Origin: Delphinus delphis
Lineage: Eukaryota; Chordata; Mammalia; Artiodactyla; Delphinidae
Direction: 5' to 3'
DNA length: 64,000 bases
Assembly: GCF_949987515.2 (NCBI RefSeq)
Contig: NC_082686.1
Span: 49,825,559 to 49,889,558, forward strand
Below are positions 1-11,375 of the stretch, in pieces. Position 1 is the stretch's first letter; each line of letters starts with the position of its first letter. The position numbers and the translations under genes were made by a program. Under the pieces are notes generated by a model, which was not told the origin of the DNA, did no database searches, and saw only the letters and a program-made list of their open reading frames with translations.

Positions 1-436
1 GTGGCTTAAAACAATAGAAATATATTCACTTACGATTCTGGAGGCCAGAAGTTTGAAACCAGTTTTATTAGGCTGAATTCAAGGTGTTGGCAGGTATGCA
101 CTCCTTCTGGAGACTCTAAGGGAGAATATGTTCCTTGCCTCTTCCAGCTTCTTTTGGCTGCTTGCATTCCTTGGCTTGTAGTCTCATCATTCCTATCTCT
201 ACCTCCACCTTTGTATTACCTTCTCCTCTTCTTGATGTGGTATAATCTCTGCCTCTGTCTTACAAGGACACTTGTGATTACATTTAGGGCGCCCCTGGAT
301 AATCCAAGATAATTTTACCATCTCGAGATTCTTAAATTAATCACTTATGCAGTGAAGTTTTTTCCAGATAAGGTAAGATTTACAGGTTCTCAGGACTAGG
401 ACCTGATCATTTTATATACCAATATTCAACCTACAA
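1..436 (+). mobile_element. MLT1-type ERVL-MaLR LTR, 5' end cut by window edge
   Basis: The sequence opens inside the MLT1 signature (gtggcttaaaacaatagaaa, then ctggaggccagaag). It keeps the MLT1D-like tract around 270-330 (cttgtgattacattt, then ggataatccaagataat) and ends near ttcaacctacaac at 424-437. It is an old, diverged solo LTR of a non-autonomous MaLR retrotransposon. No internal retroviral region follows. The subfamily is assigned from memory of the consensus and is uncertain; the MaLR class is fairly safe. Confidence 0.8.
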
Positions 437-1104
437 CTGTGAATTATTAACCTTCTTTATCTTTCTGACTTTTGTCTTTTTTTCATTTGTCAGATAAGCC
501 TCACAGTCTTGTTACAGTAATCAAAGGAAATAAAAACTGGGCACATAGTAGGTGCCTACTGTAGACTGAACTTTTTTCCATATTCCTTTCTCTTTCTCCA
601 TTACTGGAATACACATGCTCACATACTTATGTTGAAAGGGAGTAGAACTAGGATGTATATGCATTAGCTACTTCAAGTTTCTCTATGATATTTGTTGTTT
701 ATACTGCTTGCTGAAACTGTAGTGATAGGTGCAGTGGTTTCCAAAACAAAATATATAAGACCCTATGGCCACTTAACCTGGTGCTAAGGAATTATTTCCC
801 CCTCCACTTCGTACACTTGCATTTTTCTTTGTTGGAAACTTGGCTTTAATTTTTTTGAAAATCTCTGAGAGAAGGAGGGAAGCCAAATTATTTACTGCCT
901 TTCCAATGACTCTGAGCTCAAGAGGGGTTACAAACGAGTGGCAAGCAGAGTACAGAAATAGTTGTGAAATTCCACAAAGTATACAGTGTCTACTGGCTGA
1001 TTTAATTTTCCAAGAGCGCTCCTTGCTTTTTTGGAAGACTACAAGTGAAATTTTCTGTTGCCTCCCTAGCATCCTGTATCTCTCCATCTTCACCAACAGT
1101 GGTG
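437..1104. other. Unassigned AT-rich sequence
   Basis: No recognised repeat, splice-bounded exon or RNA gene seen. Open frames here on both strands are short, lack protein-family features, and the plus-strand one runs into the LTR that follows, so I treat them as chance. Confidence 0.5.
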
Positions 1105-1549
1105 TGTTAGTTTCCCAGGGCTGCTGTAACGAAGTACCACAAACTGAATGGCTTAAAATAACAGGACTTTATCATCTCACAGTTCTGGAGACTAGAAGTC
1201 TGAAATTAAAGTGTCATCAGGTGCATGTTTCCTTTGAAACTTGTCGGGGAGAATCCTTTCTCACCTCTTCTAGTTCCTGGGGTTTGCCGGCAATCCTTGG
1301 TGTCCTTCACTTATAGATGCATCACTACAATCTCCGCCTCTGTCCTCACGTGGTCATCTTCTCTGCGTGTCTGTGTCCAAATTTCATCTTCTTATAAAGA
1401 CATGAGTCATATTTAGGGTTCACTCTAATAACTTCATCTTAGCTTAAATACATCTACAAAGAGCCTATTTTCATTTAAGATCATGTACGAGTACTGGTGG
1501 TTAGAATTTCAACATATCTTTTTTGGGAGAAACAATTCAACGCATAACA
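1105..1549 (+). mobile_element. MLT1A/B-like ERVL-MaLR LTR, near complete
   Basis: It starts with tgttagtttcccagggctgc and continues through gtaccacaaactgaatggct, ctcacagttctggagactag and cttcttataaagacatga. It ends with aacaattcaacgcataaca. That is the full MLT1 order with the expected TG...CA ends and a length of about 445 bp. It is a solo LTR; no convincing 5-bp TSD is left. Confidence 0.9.
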
Positions 1550-1782
1550 AATAGCTTAATTTTCTTTTGAGAAACCATCAGACTGTTTAATTCTCCGGCA
1601 TACATCTTTAATAGGATTGAATTGACCAACTCTCAATTCCAAGGAAGGACTATGAGAAGTTTAGTCAGAGAATCCTGCCCCATCTCCCTGGCCCCTCTGC
1701 TTGGTTCTGGGTGTGTATGTATTTCAGTCAAAATTGTTGAGACACTAGGAGGCATTTGCTAGAGTTCTTAGAAAAAAGCGGG

Positions 1783-1784
1783 TT

Positions 1785-1824
<40 letters not shown>

Positions 1825-1850
1825 TTTCTTTCTTTCTTTCTTTCTTTCTT

Positions 1851-1895
<45 letters not shown>

Positions 1896-1957
1896 CTCTC
1901 TCTCTCTCTGTTTGTTTGTTTCTTTCTTTCTTTCTTTTTCTTTTCTTTCTTTCCTTT
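1783..1957. repeat. (TTTC)n polypyrimidine microsatellite
   Basis: About 175 bp of almost pure pyrimidine on the plus strand. It consists of long TTTC runs broken by (TC)n around 1893-1909 and a TTTG patch at about 1909-1920. The open frame through it is only Phe/Leu/Ser repeat and is not a gene. Confidence 0.97.
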
Positions 1958-2294
1958 TATTTACTTGGAGACCAAATACAGTATAAGGATTTGAAATCTG
2001 GGTTGACTAAAGCCATCTCACTAATACCAAGGGCATCAGAAAATGGATAAAGCCAACATACAGCCTAGAAAGGATACCAACAGTTATAGAGAGCTATACC
2101 CTGATGATATTGTGCCCCAGCCAGTCAGTATTCAAAACCATCCCCATTACTAGACTTTCCCATTTTCTGAGACAAAAGAAAATATATATTTTCATCTAAG
2201 CTAGTGTGTTTGAGTTTCTATTCCTGCAACATGAGTCTTCTAATTCAATTATGCTGGCATTGGAGATGTAATCCTCACATTTATGGCAGCCATC

Positions 2295-2560
2295 TGAGAA
2301 ATAAAAACAGCTAAAATTTATTGAATGGTCACTATATGCCCAGCTTGGCACCTTGTATACATTAGGTCATTTAATAGCTACAACAATCCCAGGGACTGTT
2401 ATTATCTCTATTTTATAAATGAAGATGCTGAGGCACAAAGAAATTAATTTCCTTATTTGAGTTCACACAGTGATTAAGTGGCAGAATAGGAATTCACACT
2501 CTACAGCTTGGCTCCAAGGCCCATTTTCTTAGCCACTATGCAGTACTGTCTCCTTCTTTG
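2295..2560 (-). mobile_element. MIR SINE
   Basis: Read in reverse, it gives the classical MIR order. On the plus strand one sees tttattgaatggtcactata, aggtcatttaatagctacaa, ttataaatgaagatgctgag, gttcacacagtgattaagtg, and at the tRNA end ttagccactatgcagtactg. Near full length and diverged, as expected of this ancient family. Confidence 0.9.
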
Positions 2561-2691
2561 CTATCAGGGCCTATGCAAAAGGCAGCTTTGAGAAAATCCA
2601 AATATTTTATATACATACCACAGAGGAGTCATTAACATGGTTCATGATCCCAACCATCCCCCCCCCACACACCTCCCTCTTTGTATGCGTT

Positions 2692-3141
2692 TGCTATTGC
2701 TGTGTAGCATATTAACACAAAGTTTGCAACTTAAAACAACATCCACTTAGGACCTCCTGTGAAGCAGGAGTCCCAGCTGGGTCCCCTGCTCAGGGTTTCA
2801 CAAAGTTAAAGCCACGGTGTCAGCTGGGCTTGAGATTTTCTTCTAAATTCACGTGAGTGCTGTCAGAATTCAGTTCCCTGTAATTATAGGACTGAGGATC
2901 TCAGCTTAGAGGCCACCCGCTGTTCCTTGCCATGTGGCCCTCTCCACAACATGCCAACCTACTTCTTCAAGACCAGCAGGATTGACTATCCTGTCACATT
3001 TGCCATATAACACAACTTAAGAAAGAAACTTTTCCATCATATTCACAGGTCTCACTCACACTCATGTAGAAAGAATTACACAGGGCATGTACACTTTGGG
3101 GTGGAAATCTTAGGAGCCATCTTAGAATTCAGGCTTCTACA
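2692..3141 (+). mobile_element. MaLR/MLT1-like LTR, diverged
   Basis: It begins tgtatgcgtttgctattgct and continues gcaacttaaaacaacatcca. It contains cagaattcagttccctgtaa and ccttgccatgtggccctctcc. It ends with gggtggaaatcttaggagcc followed by cttctaca. This order matches the older MLT1-type LTRs; the exact subfamily is uncertain. Confidence 0.7.
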
Positions 3142-5515
3142 AACTCCCTGCATCCATAAAGGGAATGGGTTTTTATAGGGAAGGATGCCATGGGAGACAC
3201 CATGTGTGCTTCCTGCCTCAGACTTGCCAACAGGCTCCCAAAGAGAACAGAATACAAATCTGGTATTCCTCATTGAGATATTGTGGGAAAACGTGGTCAC
3301 CTGTCTAGGGCATTATGAGATTAAAAGACTTGGGAAATTATGGAGAATTTTTTAAATGAAAGAGCACTTTAAGAACACCCCATCCAAAACAGTATTACCT
3401 CCGTGGTTATGATTAAATTGGGCAGGAGCCATCTTGCAAAATGGTCATTATAGTTTGTTGCAGCTCATTAATAGTGCTTTGTGAGTAACTCTACTAGTGT
3501 TTTGGAACCTCCATTGCTCGTGGGGTCAGTCCCACTAAATCTGGTCTGCTGTAATAAGAAATCTTTTGGTAAAAATCTATTTGGACTACAAGTACTTAGA
3601 ATTAACCAAAATTTATTAGCCTGAATTCAAAGAGGCTTCTTAATTCTAAATCTGCTTTAAAATGAGTATTAGTTAAAATAAGTTTGTTTTTCATTAAAAG
3701 AGCATTTCCATGAAAGTCTAACCTTAAATTACCTTTTTTATTTAACTAGAGTCTGCCTAGGAGAATCGGAGGTAAATAAACACATTGTGTTATTGAGCAA
3801 TTTTTATCTTTTGTTTATATTAAGTAGGCACAGCAAGACTATCATTATTGCAAAGAAAATTGCATTATTCTATTGCTAAATTTCAAGTGTTGGAACAGAA
3901 ACTAATGTAAGCTTTTAAGCCATGGTATTCAAACATATATTTCCAAGGAAAATTGATTGGTCATTTAGTTTTTTCAATCATTAACTATGTTCATCTTTTT
4001 TCTGTTTTGATTTTATTTTATACTGTTCTGTGTAGAAAAAAGCCTCTAAGAGTTGTGTGAGGCTGATCTTATAAAGAAGCCTTAAAATTACTATTGATCA
4101 TTTTCAGTGGACTTAATCCATTTAAATGTAATTTCAAATATGCATTATCTTATATACATATTTTGTGAACATTGTTTCTTGATGCTGATTACACTGCTGT
4201 AGATTTAAAGGCTCTGTGCCTAACTGCCTTATTCTACTGCTTCCAAGGCTCTGGCTTTCTCATCCATTTTAGCTGACTGCAGTAGCTTGCACTGAGGACC
4301 CTGTTGTCTGTAGCTTCTCTGAGCCTCCCTGGATCCTGATAGAAACCAGTCATCAGCTTACTAATGATCCTTACCCTAGGAATCATTTGGAGAAGAAGGA
4401 TTGTGATGGTGGAAATAATCTTGATTTTTTTTTTTTCCCCTCATTCCCACTTATCAACACACTTGAAGGCAAGTCTCTAAAGCCGAAGACTTTTTGTGCA
4501 GATGCCCAGAATTCTTTTCACTTATTGCTGGCCTGTTTTTGCCCCAGGTCATCCCTATCAATATTCTTGCCTCTGCAGTTCAAACTTTAAACCTATTTCT
4601 AGCTTTTTTAATTCAGTGATTGCTTTTGATCAACTCTTTTTAAAGACTGACTTGCTGCACTCCTCAGAGTCATAACAAACTGGCTGCCTCAAGAAGGAAC
4701 CCATGCTCTAATTTGGTTCCATGGAACCAGCTCGCTGCAACAGGCAGGGATAGCCACATCCTTGAAAGAAGGGAGAACCGAGGCCAGAAAACATGAGAGA
4801 TGGTTTGGGAGACAGCACTAGTTGGCACAATTCAAATGTCTACCCACCTCGTCCCTGATGAAATACAACACATATTCTTCTAGACTAAAGGCATTCTTTT
4901 GGGGTGCTTAGTAAAAAGAGCTCTAACACTAGAAGGGAGGAAGTTTCTTTTTCTGTTCTCAGTGATAGCTGCACTAATTAATGACTACAGCAAGTTTTTC
5001 ATGAGATACTATCTATAGAAGGTTTTGATTCTTATAGTCATGGTCTAAGTACTTGCTGAATGTGGAGCTTTAGCTATATTCCTCCACTAGCTCAGGTGTA
5101 GGCTCATCCCAGTCATTTCATGAATTAGATTGGAAACAGTCTCAGAAATTGAGAATTGCATGTGAAAGGTTTATTGGGGGCTGCTCTCAGGAGACATATC
5201 TGCAAAATTGGGCAAAGGGAAAATCTGTGCCATACTGAAGTAACTAATGAGACATCAATCAATCTATGGCAAGCTCTGGAGCTGGGATGGCCCTCAGTGT
5301 TATCCCAGATTGAGGCAAAGAACAAGTACATTTTTTCTCCAATTAATATAGTAATTTACTTCTTTGGATAGAGCACTTCAGTATCCACTACAGTACATTG
5401 TTACATAAAGAAACAGTGCACAGATAACTGTAATAGCAACATTTGACCTATAATCAAGCAACTCAACACGCTAAAAATCATTTACATTAACTCTCATTAA
5501 GTGCATCTGCCATTA
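3142..5515. other. Unassigned unique-looking sequence
   Basis: About 2.4 kb in which I recognise no repeat family, gene, exon pair or RNA. It is AT-rich with only a short poly-T at about 4424-4436. Open frames are all short and overlap on both strands, with no recognisable domain. Old decayed repeats could be hidden here. Confidence 0.5.
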
Positions 5516-5990
5516 GGATTTATGGCCAATGTGTTGGAAGAAGACAGAATTCACCTCAAATAGTTCAAATGATGGTATTTCTATTAAAGTAGCAGCTCAA
5601 AGACATGGACAGGTCAGGGGATATATAGGGATGGTGAGGTACCGAGAGATAGTAACAGTAGGATGCAATTAACTCCCTTGGTGTAGAAAGCACAAGGCAT
5701 ATAAAGGGAGATACAGAAGCCCAATGAGAGTTGGAGTCATGGAGGAAAGTCTATACCAGAAGGAGCTACAGTCTTGGAGATGAAAACTACCGATAGAGAG
5801 GAGATAGATGCCAAAGCCCTTGATTACATTCTGACTTCCCATTGGCCAACCCAACTGGAAGGCAACTAACAAGTGAGTCTGGGAGATGCAATGCCCAAGG
5901 GTTAGTTTCCTGGGGCAAAGAGTAGGATTAGAATGATAAGAGCAAAGAATGGATAAGACTTGCAAATACAGAATAATTATCACAGTTCCC
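5516..5990 (-). mobile_element. Ancient interspersed repeat, family not named
   Basis: On the minus strand it reads, in order: a tract like gttgggttggccaatgggaa, an 'actccaactctcattgggct' tract, 'ggtacctcaccatccctat', and a tail resembling a polyadenylation region (tactttaatagaaatacc). I recognise this order as a common old mammalian repeat but cannot name the family with confidence. Not a host gene, although open frames of up to 107 codons cross it. Confidence 0.55.
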
Positions 5991-6049
5991 AAATAAAATG
6001 TAGATCACTCTCCTATCCACAAAGCAAACCATTTTCTCTAACATATTTG

Positions 6050-7120
6050 ACAAATAATCCCTAAGTAAAACACTTAATAAAGAGACACCACCAACTGAGA
6101 TCCTTAGGTCTCAAGAGAGGAAAACTTCATCTACTCATTTTATTTTATTTTTTCTCTTTAGAATAAGCCCTCAGTAATACAATTTTGAAAGAAAAAAGTA
6201 TCTCTAATTGCTAATTCTATGTTGTAACTGCCAGTCCATTTTATTTGTTGGACAGGTGCCATGCTAACAGTGCTGCTTTTGAGAACATGGCAATTACAGA
6301 TACTAGAGAAGCCCCCAAGAGAATAACTAAAAGAAATAATTATTACTGAATGTTCAATGTGGTATGTGTGGCTTTTACAGTACAACACCCATTAAGTGAG
6401 AGTCACATGATTAAACCTTATACATATTTTTTCCAAATTTACCCCCTAAGGGGCAAATTACCAGCACAGTTCTGAATAATATCATTGTAGCTATTAGTCT
6501 TTGTGTACATAATTCCCCGTCCATGATGTTTACAATTTTCTCCTTAGTGTTTCTGTGAAAGTGGCACAATTACAACATTTTCACTATACTATGGCTTACA
6601 CAGATAATTAAACAAACAAATACGTTCTTACACAATTCATTTTAAACATTCCCAGTCTTTATAAAACTCCCTCATTTTGGAATAATAAAGACATACTCTA
6701 TACCTGCAATTTTTATTTTCTTTTACGAAGGCATGACCTGGAAGATTAATAGAACTCATCAATTTAAGGTATAACCTTAATAATTCTCTCTCTAATGAGA
6801 AAGTAAACTACCGCAAAATAATAACAATCTCACAGCTTTTACATGGGAATGGTAAGAACAGAATATTTTCATTTTAGAGAGATCAGAGAGATTAAAAATG
6901 TATTTCTCACAGTGTATTGATTTTATTATTGAGGCTGTAGTTGAGTTAATTTTAAATGTTTACTACATTTATGAAAATGAATTAAACTCTGAAAAGTTGG
7001 GGCTTTTAACATATCCCATTTTTTGAAGGTGTTAAATCTAGTAAAAACTGGTACTTAGCTATTATAAGCAAACTTCCAAAATATCTAGATTTTACTTTCA
7101 AATAATAGAATATTAGAGTA
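6050..7120. other. Unassigned AT-rich sequence
   Basis: Strongly AT-rich, with many short T and A runs. I see no recognisable repeat, gene or RNA. Confidence 0.5.
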
Positions 7121-7124
7121 ATTT

Positions 7125-7290
7125 GGAAAGATAAGTTTATTTTGCCAATAAATACACCAAGTCTCAGAAATATTAATGGCTTTCTAGAGTCTCACATCTG
7201 GTTCCTTCCAGAGGCAGAACTGTAACAGGCAATCTCCTAAAATACCATGCCTGTGTCTTTTCTCCTATTCAGGATGCCTCTTCCAGGGGA
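7125..7290 (-). mobile_element. MIR SINE fragment
   Basis: The plus strand shows a degraded MIR complement: caccaagtctcagaaatatt, agtctcacatctggttcctt and ccagaggcagaactgtaaca. Diverged, so boundaries are approximate. Confidence 0.5.
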
Positions 7291-7307
7291 CTTTATACTT
7301 TCTGTTT

Positions 7308-7435
7308 CAGTAAACATTTTTGAGCCTCTACTGTGTGCCAAGTACTACTGGGGTGATGGGGACAGGAAAGTGAGTAAGACATGTTCCCAGTTCTTTTAGA
7401 ACCTCACAATTTAGTGAAAGAATCAATTGTGTAGA
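7308..7435. mobile_element. Ancient mammalian repeat fragment
   Basis: It contains gagcctctactgtgtgccaa followed by a tract like ttagaacctcacaatttagt. That is the common 'last across an old repeat' order seen also near 35.3, 42.5 and 48.8 kb. Family name uncertain. Confidence 0.5.
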
Positions 7436-7610
7436 TGAAAAACTGTCCTTTATTATGAATTATGGAGCACAGAGGAGGGAGTGCTAGCTCTCTCTTAACT
7501 CTCCCTGGCTTTGGGGTTTGATTTCCTGTCTTCAACTAATACAGTTACTGAGATCTTCAAACACAGCAAGTTCCTGCTCCTACCAGGCATGGTGGTGGTT
7601 TCTTACACTG

Positions 7611-8200
7611 TTTTTTTTTTTTTTTTTTAATTGACGTATAGTTGATTTACAATGTTGTATTAATTTCAGGTGTATAGCACAGTGATTAGGATTATATATA
7701 TAATATATATGTATATATTCTTTTTAAGATTCTTTTCCCTTATAGGTTATTACAAAATATTGAGTATAGTTCCCTGTGCTGTACAGTAGGTCCTTGTTGA
7801 TTATCTATTTTATATATAGGTGTGCATATATGTTAATCCCAAACTCCTAATTTACCCCTCTCCCCCTTTCCCCTTTGGTAACCGTAAGTTTGTTTGCTAA
7901 AGCCGTGGGTCTGTTTCGTACGTAAGTTCATTGATATCATTTTTAAAAATATTCCACATATAAGGAATATCATATGGTATTTGTCGTTCTCTGTGTGACT
8001 TACTTCACTGAATATGATAATCTCTAGTTCCATCCATGTTGCTGCAAATGGCATTATTTTATTCCTTTTTATGGCTGAGTAATATTCCATTGTGTATATA
8101 TACCACATCTTCCTTATCCATTTATGTTGATGGACATTTAGGTTGCTTTCATGTCTTGGCTATTGTAAATTGTGCTGCTATGAACATTGGGGTGCAACTA
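7611..8200 (-). mobile_element. Older L1 3' end (ORF2 C-terminus plus 3'UTR)
   Basis: The poly-T at 7611-7628 is the complement of the L1 poly-A tail. It is followed by 3'UTR (attgacgtatagttgattta) and then the end of ORF2 on the minus strand. The ORF2 tail at 7833-8108 reads [18 protein letters not shown] followed by EVSHTENDKYH, the conserved L1 C-terminus. It is strongly 5'-truncated. The 3'UTR differs from the younger L1 copies in this window, which suggests an older subfamily. No clear TSD. Confidence 0.93.
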
Positions 8201-10050
8201 TTTCTGTTGGCTTTCTGTGTTTTCCTGCCACTCCCATCAGTCCTGCTTTTTTCCCTGTTGTCTCATGCAGCAGTTGCTGTTTATGTGCTACTATTTATGA
8301 TTTTGGAAATTTGAAACCATCTGCAGCACCAGAAGTGGAAGCTGCTCTCTTAAAGAAGAGAGAGTACTCTACTCACAACAGTTACTGCTTCTTCATTATG
8401 CTTCTCAAAGGACTGCCTTGTTCTTTGAGTTTCACCTTTTCCTTCAACCTTTGACCACACCCATCCCCAAACTGGAGAATGGACTTTCAATGACACCATT
8501 CAAATGTTACACCCTAACTGACTCACTGAACGTGACTGATGACACTGATAAGCATGACATACTCCCATGCGTGTACCGAGGATTATGTACCCCAAACACA
8601 CAAGGCATAACCTCCCTTTTTTTCCACTCCCATAGGAAATCCTGTAGGAAAAAAAGAACGAGCATGTTATAAAAAAATAAATACCTCATAACTATTTACA
8701 TAAGGTTATGGAGTCACCTATGAGCAAAACCACTAAATAATGGTGTGTTTTTCCCATTAAAATGGCCTCTGTAACCTTGGCCAGAAATAGCATTTGAGAC
8801 TAGAGGAGAATTAATGTTCAGTAGTTTTTGAATCCTTATTTAAATGTGACTTTCAGATATCTTTCCCAGGAGGAGCCCTTAAAAGATCCATCAGAAGCAG
8901 TCGTGCTAATAATCTGCCCTGGGACCTGGGCAGTAGGTTAAGAGACTCACCTCTCATTAATTAGGTGAAGGATTCACCAAATGTTAGGAGTGCACCTGAG
9001 CCCAGTATTCACTTTCAGGAGAGCTATCTATCCAGGAGTGAAATGATACTGGAATTATCAAGCATCTAACCGAAGGGAGAAGCAGGGAACGGAACATTAA
9101 AAATAAAAATCCAGAAGTCATAAGTTTGAAGACAGTGAAATTGTTTTCTGTTTAAATGGTTTAAAAGGATATTTACAATGGAATCATTTTGGCATTCACT
9201 AGAAAACAAAGAGTGTCTTTGTGTGTATGTGTCTAGAAAATGGAAACCCAAATGGGTATTAGGGATCAATTTCTGAGGGAACACTTAGTCCTAGCAGCAG
9301 CTCTGAATTTCTAAGTCCCACGCTACCACTTCACCTTTTGTCTGTAGCATCCATGAGCCACCAATAAAATCTTCCATAATCACCTTGCCGGGGTGGTCCT
9401 CCACGCACTCCAGGGAGGTGCTTGGTGGATATTTAAGCCTCTAGCATCTGTTGATTCATTCAGTCCCTTGAGGTGTGGGTTTGAAGAGGCAGAGTGGGAG
9501 GTGTAGGAAGGAGAGCAGCTGAAAACAGGAGTCCTGTTCTCTGGCCCTGAGGAAGTCGGGCCATATCTTTTCAGGATCAAAATTATTTGCCAGAGACATA
9601 ATCATCTGTAGAAGTGAGCTGGAAAAGACTGATTTACCCACCATACCAAACCTAGGAACTTTTTTTGTTTGTTTTTGGCTATCCCTTTACTGACAGATGT
9701 ATGGAAGAATAAACTCTGACTTTGCAGAAACTACCATTCATTGACTTTGAAAAATACATAGGATAGAGTTAAGGGCTAAGTTCGAGAACATTATTTTGAA
9801 ATGTATTTGTAAATAAGTTACCTGGAAAACTTTGGTCATTAAGGAAGTTGTGTAGCAAAGGCTTAATGAAATAAGAAATAAAACGACCTAAATTGCATCT
9901 CTTCTCCACCCTAAGAGTTGGGCTGCTTTGTTCAGAGTCTCCACTGTCTTTTCCCAGATCCCGCAGTTACTGTATCATCTCTAGTTATGTTAGACTCTTG
10001 AAGTACACAAAGGGCCTTTATTTTAGCAGGAAGGAGTGAAGGAATCCATT
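8201..10050. other. Unassigned sequence
   Basis: I recognise no repeat, exon or RNA with confidence. Open frames of 60-103 codons occur, but none has a recognisable domain, and the longest overlaps the L1 boundary at 8200. Confidence 0.45.
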
Positions 10051-10054
10051 AAGG

Positions 10055-10150
10055 TCAATTGGGTATTTTTTTTTTTCCGCTGTCAACAGTTTATTCAATA
10101 TACAAACAGCATTTTGTACACTGCAATTAAATAGTCAGTTGGGTATTTTT
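10055..10150 (-). pseudogene. Micro-retrocopy of an mRNA 3' end
   Basis: A segment of about 64 bp (10071-10134) is flanked by a 16-bp duplication: tcaattgggtattttt at 10055-10070 and tcagttgggtattttt at 10135-10150, one mismatch. Read on the minus strand, the insert ends with ttgaataaactgttgacagc, a further gga, then a poly-A run. That is a canonical AATAAA polyadenylation signal about 20 bases before a poly-A tail. This is the signature of L1-mediated insertion of a severely 5'-truncated mRNA. I do not recognise the source gene; only its last 3'UTR bases are present, so no coding sequence was copied. The flanking duplications also contain part of the T-run, so the exact inner edge is uncertain by a few bases. 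Confidence 0.75.
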
Positions 10151-10699
10151 AATGTTCCTTATGTTCTATGGAGACATCAGATCAGTGTGAAACTAGGAGA
10201 GAAGAGTAACACAAGGGACACCAGTAACCACAACAAATAACCTCAATTATCTAACAGGGTAGTGTGGCCGTGATGATGAAGGTGTGTCTGAGTAAGAAGT
10301 CAAAGGGTCTACAGAAGTGGTTTCCTATGTCAATTTAAACTGACTGGGTTCATGCAAAATCAATACACAGTTCTTTTAAAGAATCAACCTTTGTGGTGGT
10401 CTTTGATCTTAATTAGCAATCACAGGCCTCCTTCTATTCTTCATATGTCTAAAATAGAATTGCACAAACGTGAATGGTAAAGTCATTAAGACTGCTTGGG
10501 AACACTTCATTTCTTTTCTAGTCCTACAACCATTTTTTTTGCCTATTGACATTTCTAGACTAAGGCAGAAATGGAGTTGAATATACAAGGGGTTCATAAC
10601 CGTGCTTGTAGAAGATAAGAAATATTACCCTTTACTTGCAAAACACTGAAAATCTCTTATGTTTCCAGCCAAATCTAGAGACTGGGAATCCAAGATAAG

Positions 10700-11375
10700 C
10701 AATTCTTATGTCCATAAAATAAGTCTCTACATAAAAGACCACAACATTGAATTTTCCCTGTGCCCTTTGTTTCTGGTAAACGATAAAGTTGAAAGGAATC
10801 CCCTCACCCTTATTTATTCTGAAAAACCATTTACTGCTAAGAACCAGCCAACCCCATATGATTCAGATAAACTTAGATAATGCTCTGGAATGTCTCCTTT
10901 GCCTTTGACAAGGCCAGACTTAAGACCCTCCAAATTCCCTTTCCTTGCTTCAAACAATTAGCTGAACTGCTTGTTTCTTCTCTAATTAATCAGAAGGAAC
11001 AAAGTGCTTGTTAACCAAGTTTGGGGTAAGATTGTCTCCTTCTCCCAAACGTCTGAACTTTGGCCTACCCTGAGCCTGATCCAGCACAGAAGCCTTCTTA
11101 AGGACCCCTCCAGAAAAAATAGACTGGCCTCAGCGTGAAACTTTCTCTGATCTTCTGTCTGACCCCACTGCGTGTCATCCCACTACCCCACATCTTGCCC
11201 TCGAGCCTTGTTGACTTCTCTCTATAATAGAAAAATCTTTTCTGCCTAACTCTTGCGACTCTTGGAACAGATATTATGGCCACAGCTTCTCCCTGCTGCC
11301 ATAGTCCCCCTCTTCCTATTCCAATAGTCCCTCCCCCTTACAATTATTCTTTTGAATAAAGTCTCTCCTTACTAA
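10700..11375 (+). mobile_element. Probable ERV-type LTR
   Basis: The 3' part has a retroviral LTR layout: a C/T-rich stretch, then tcttttgaataaagtctctc at about 11349-11368 with the AATAAA signal at 11355-11360. There is no primer-binding-site-like sequence after it, so this looks like a solo LTR. The 5' boundary is uncertain and I see no clear TSD. The retroviral nature is inferred from layout, not from a recognised consensus. Confidence 0.55.

Noticed and set aside
840..1316. Plus-strand open frame of 158 codons
   Set aside because: Its second half lies in the MLT1 LTR starting at 1105, and the first half has no recognisable domain. It is also opposed by a 107-codon frame on the other strand.
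1756..1986. Plus-strand open frame rich in Phe/Leu/Ser
   Set aside because: It is only the translation of the (TTTC)n microsatellite.
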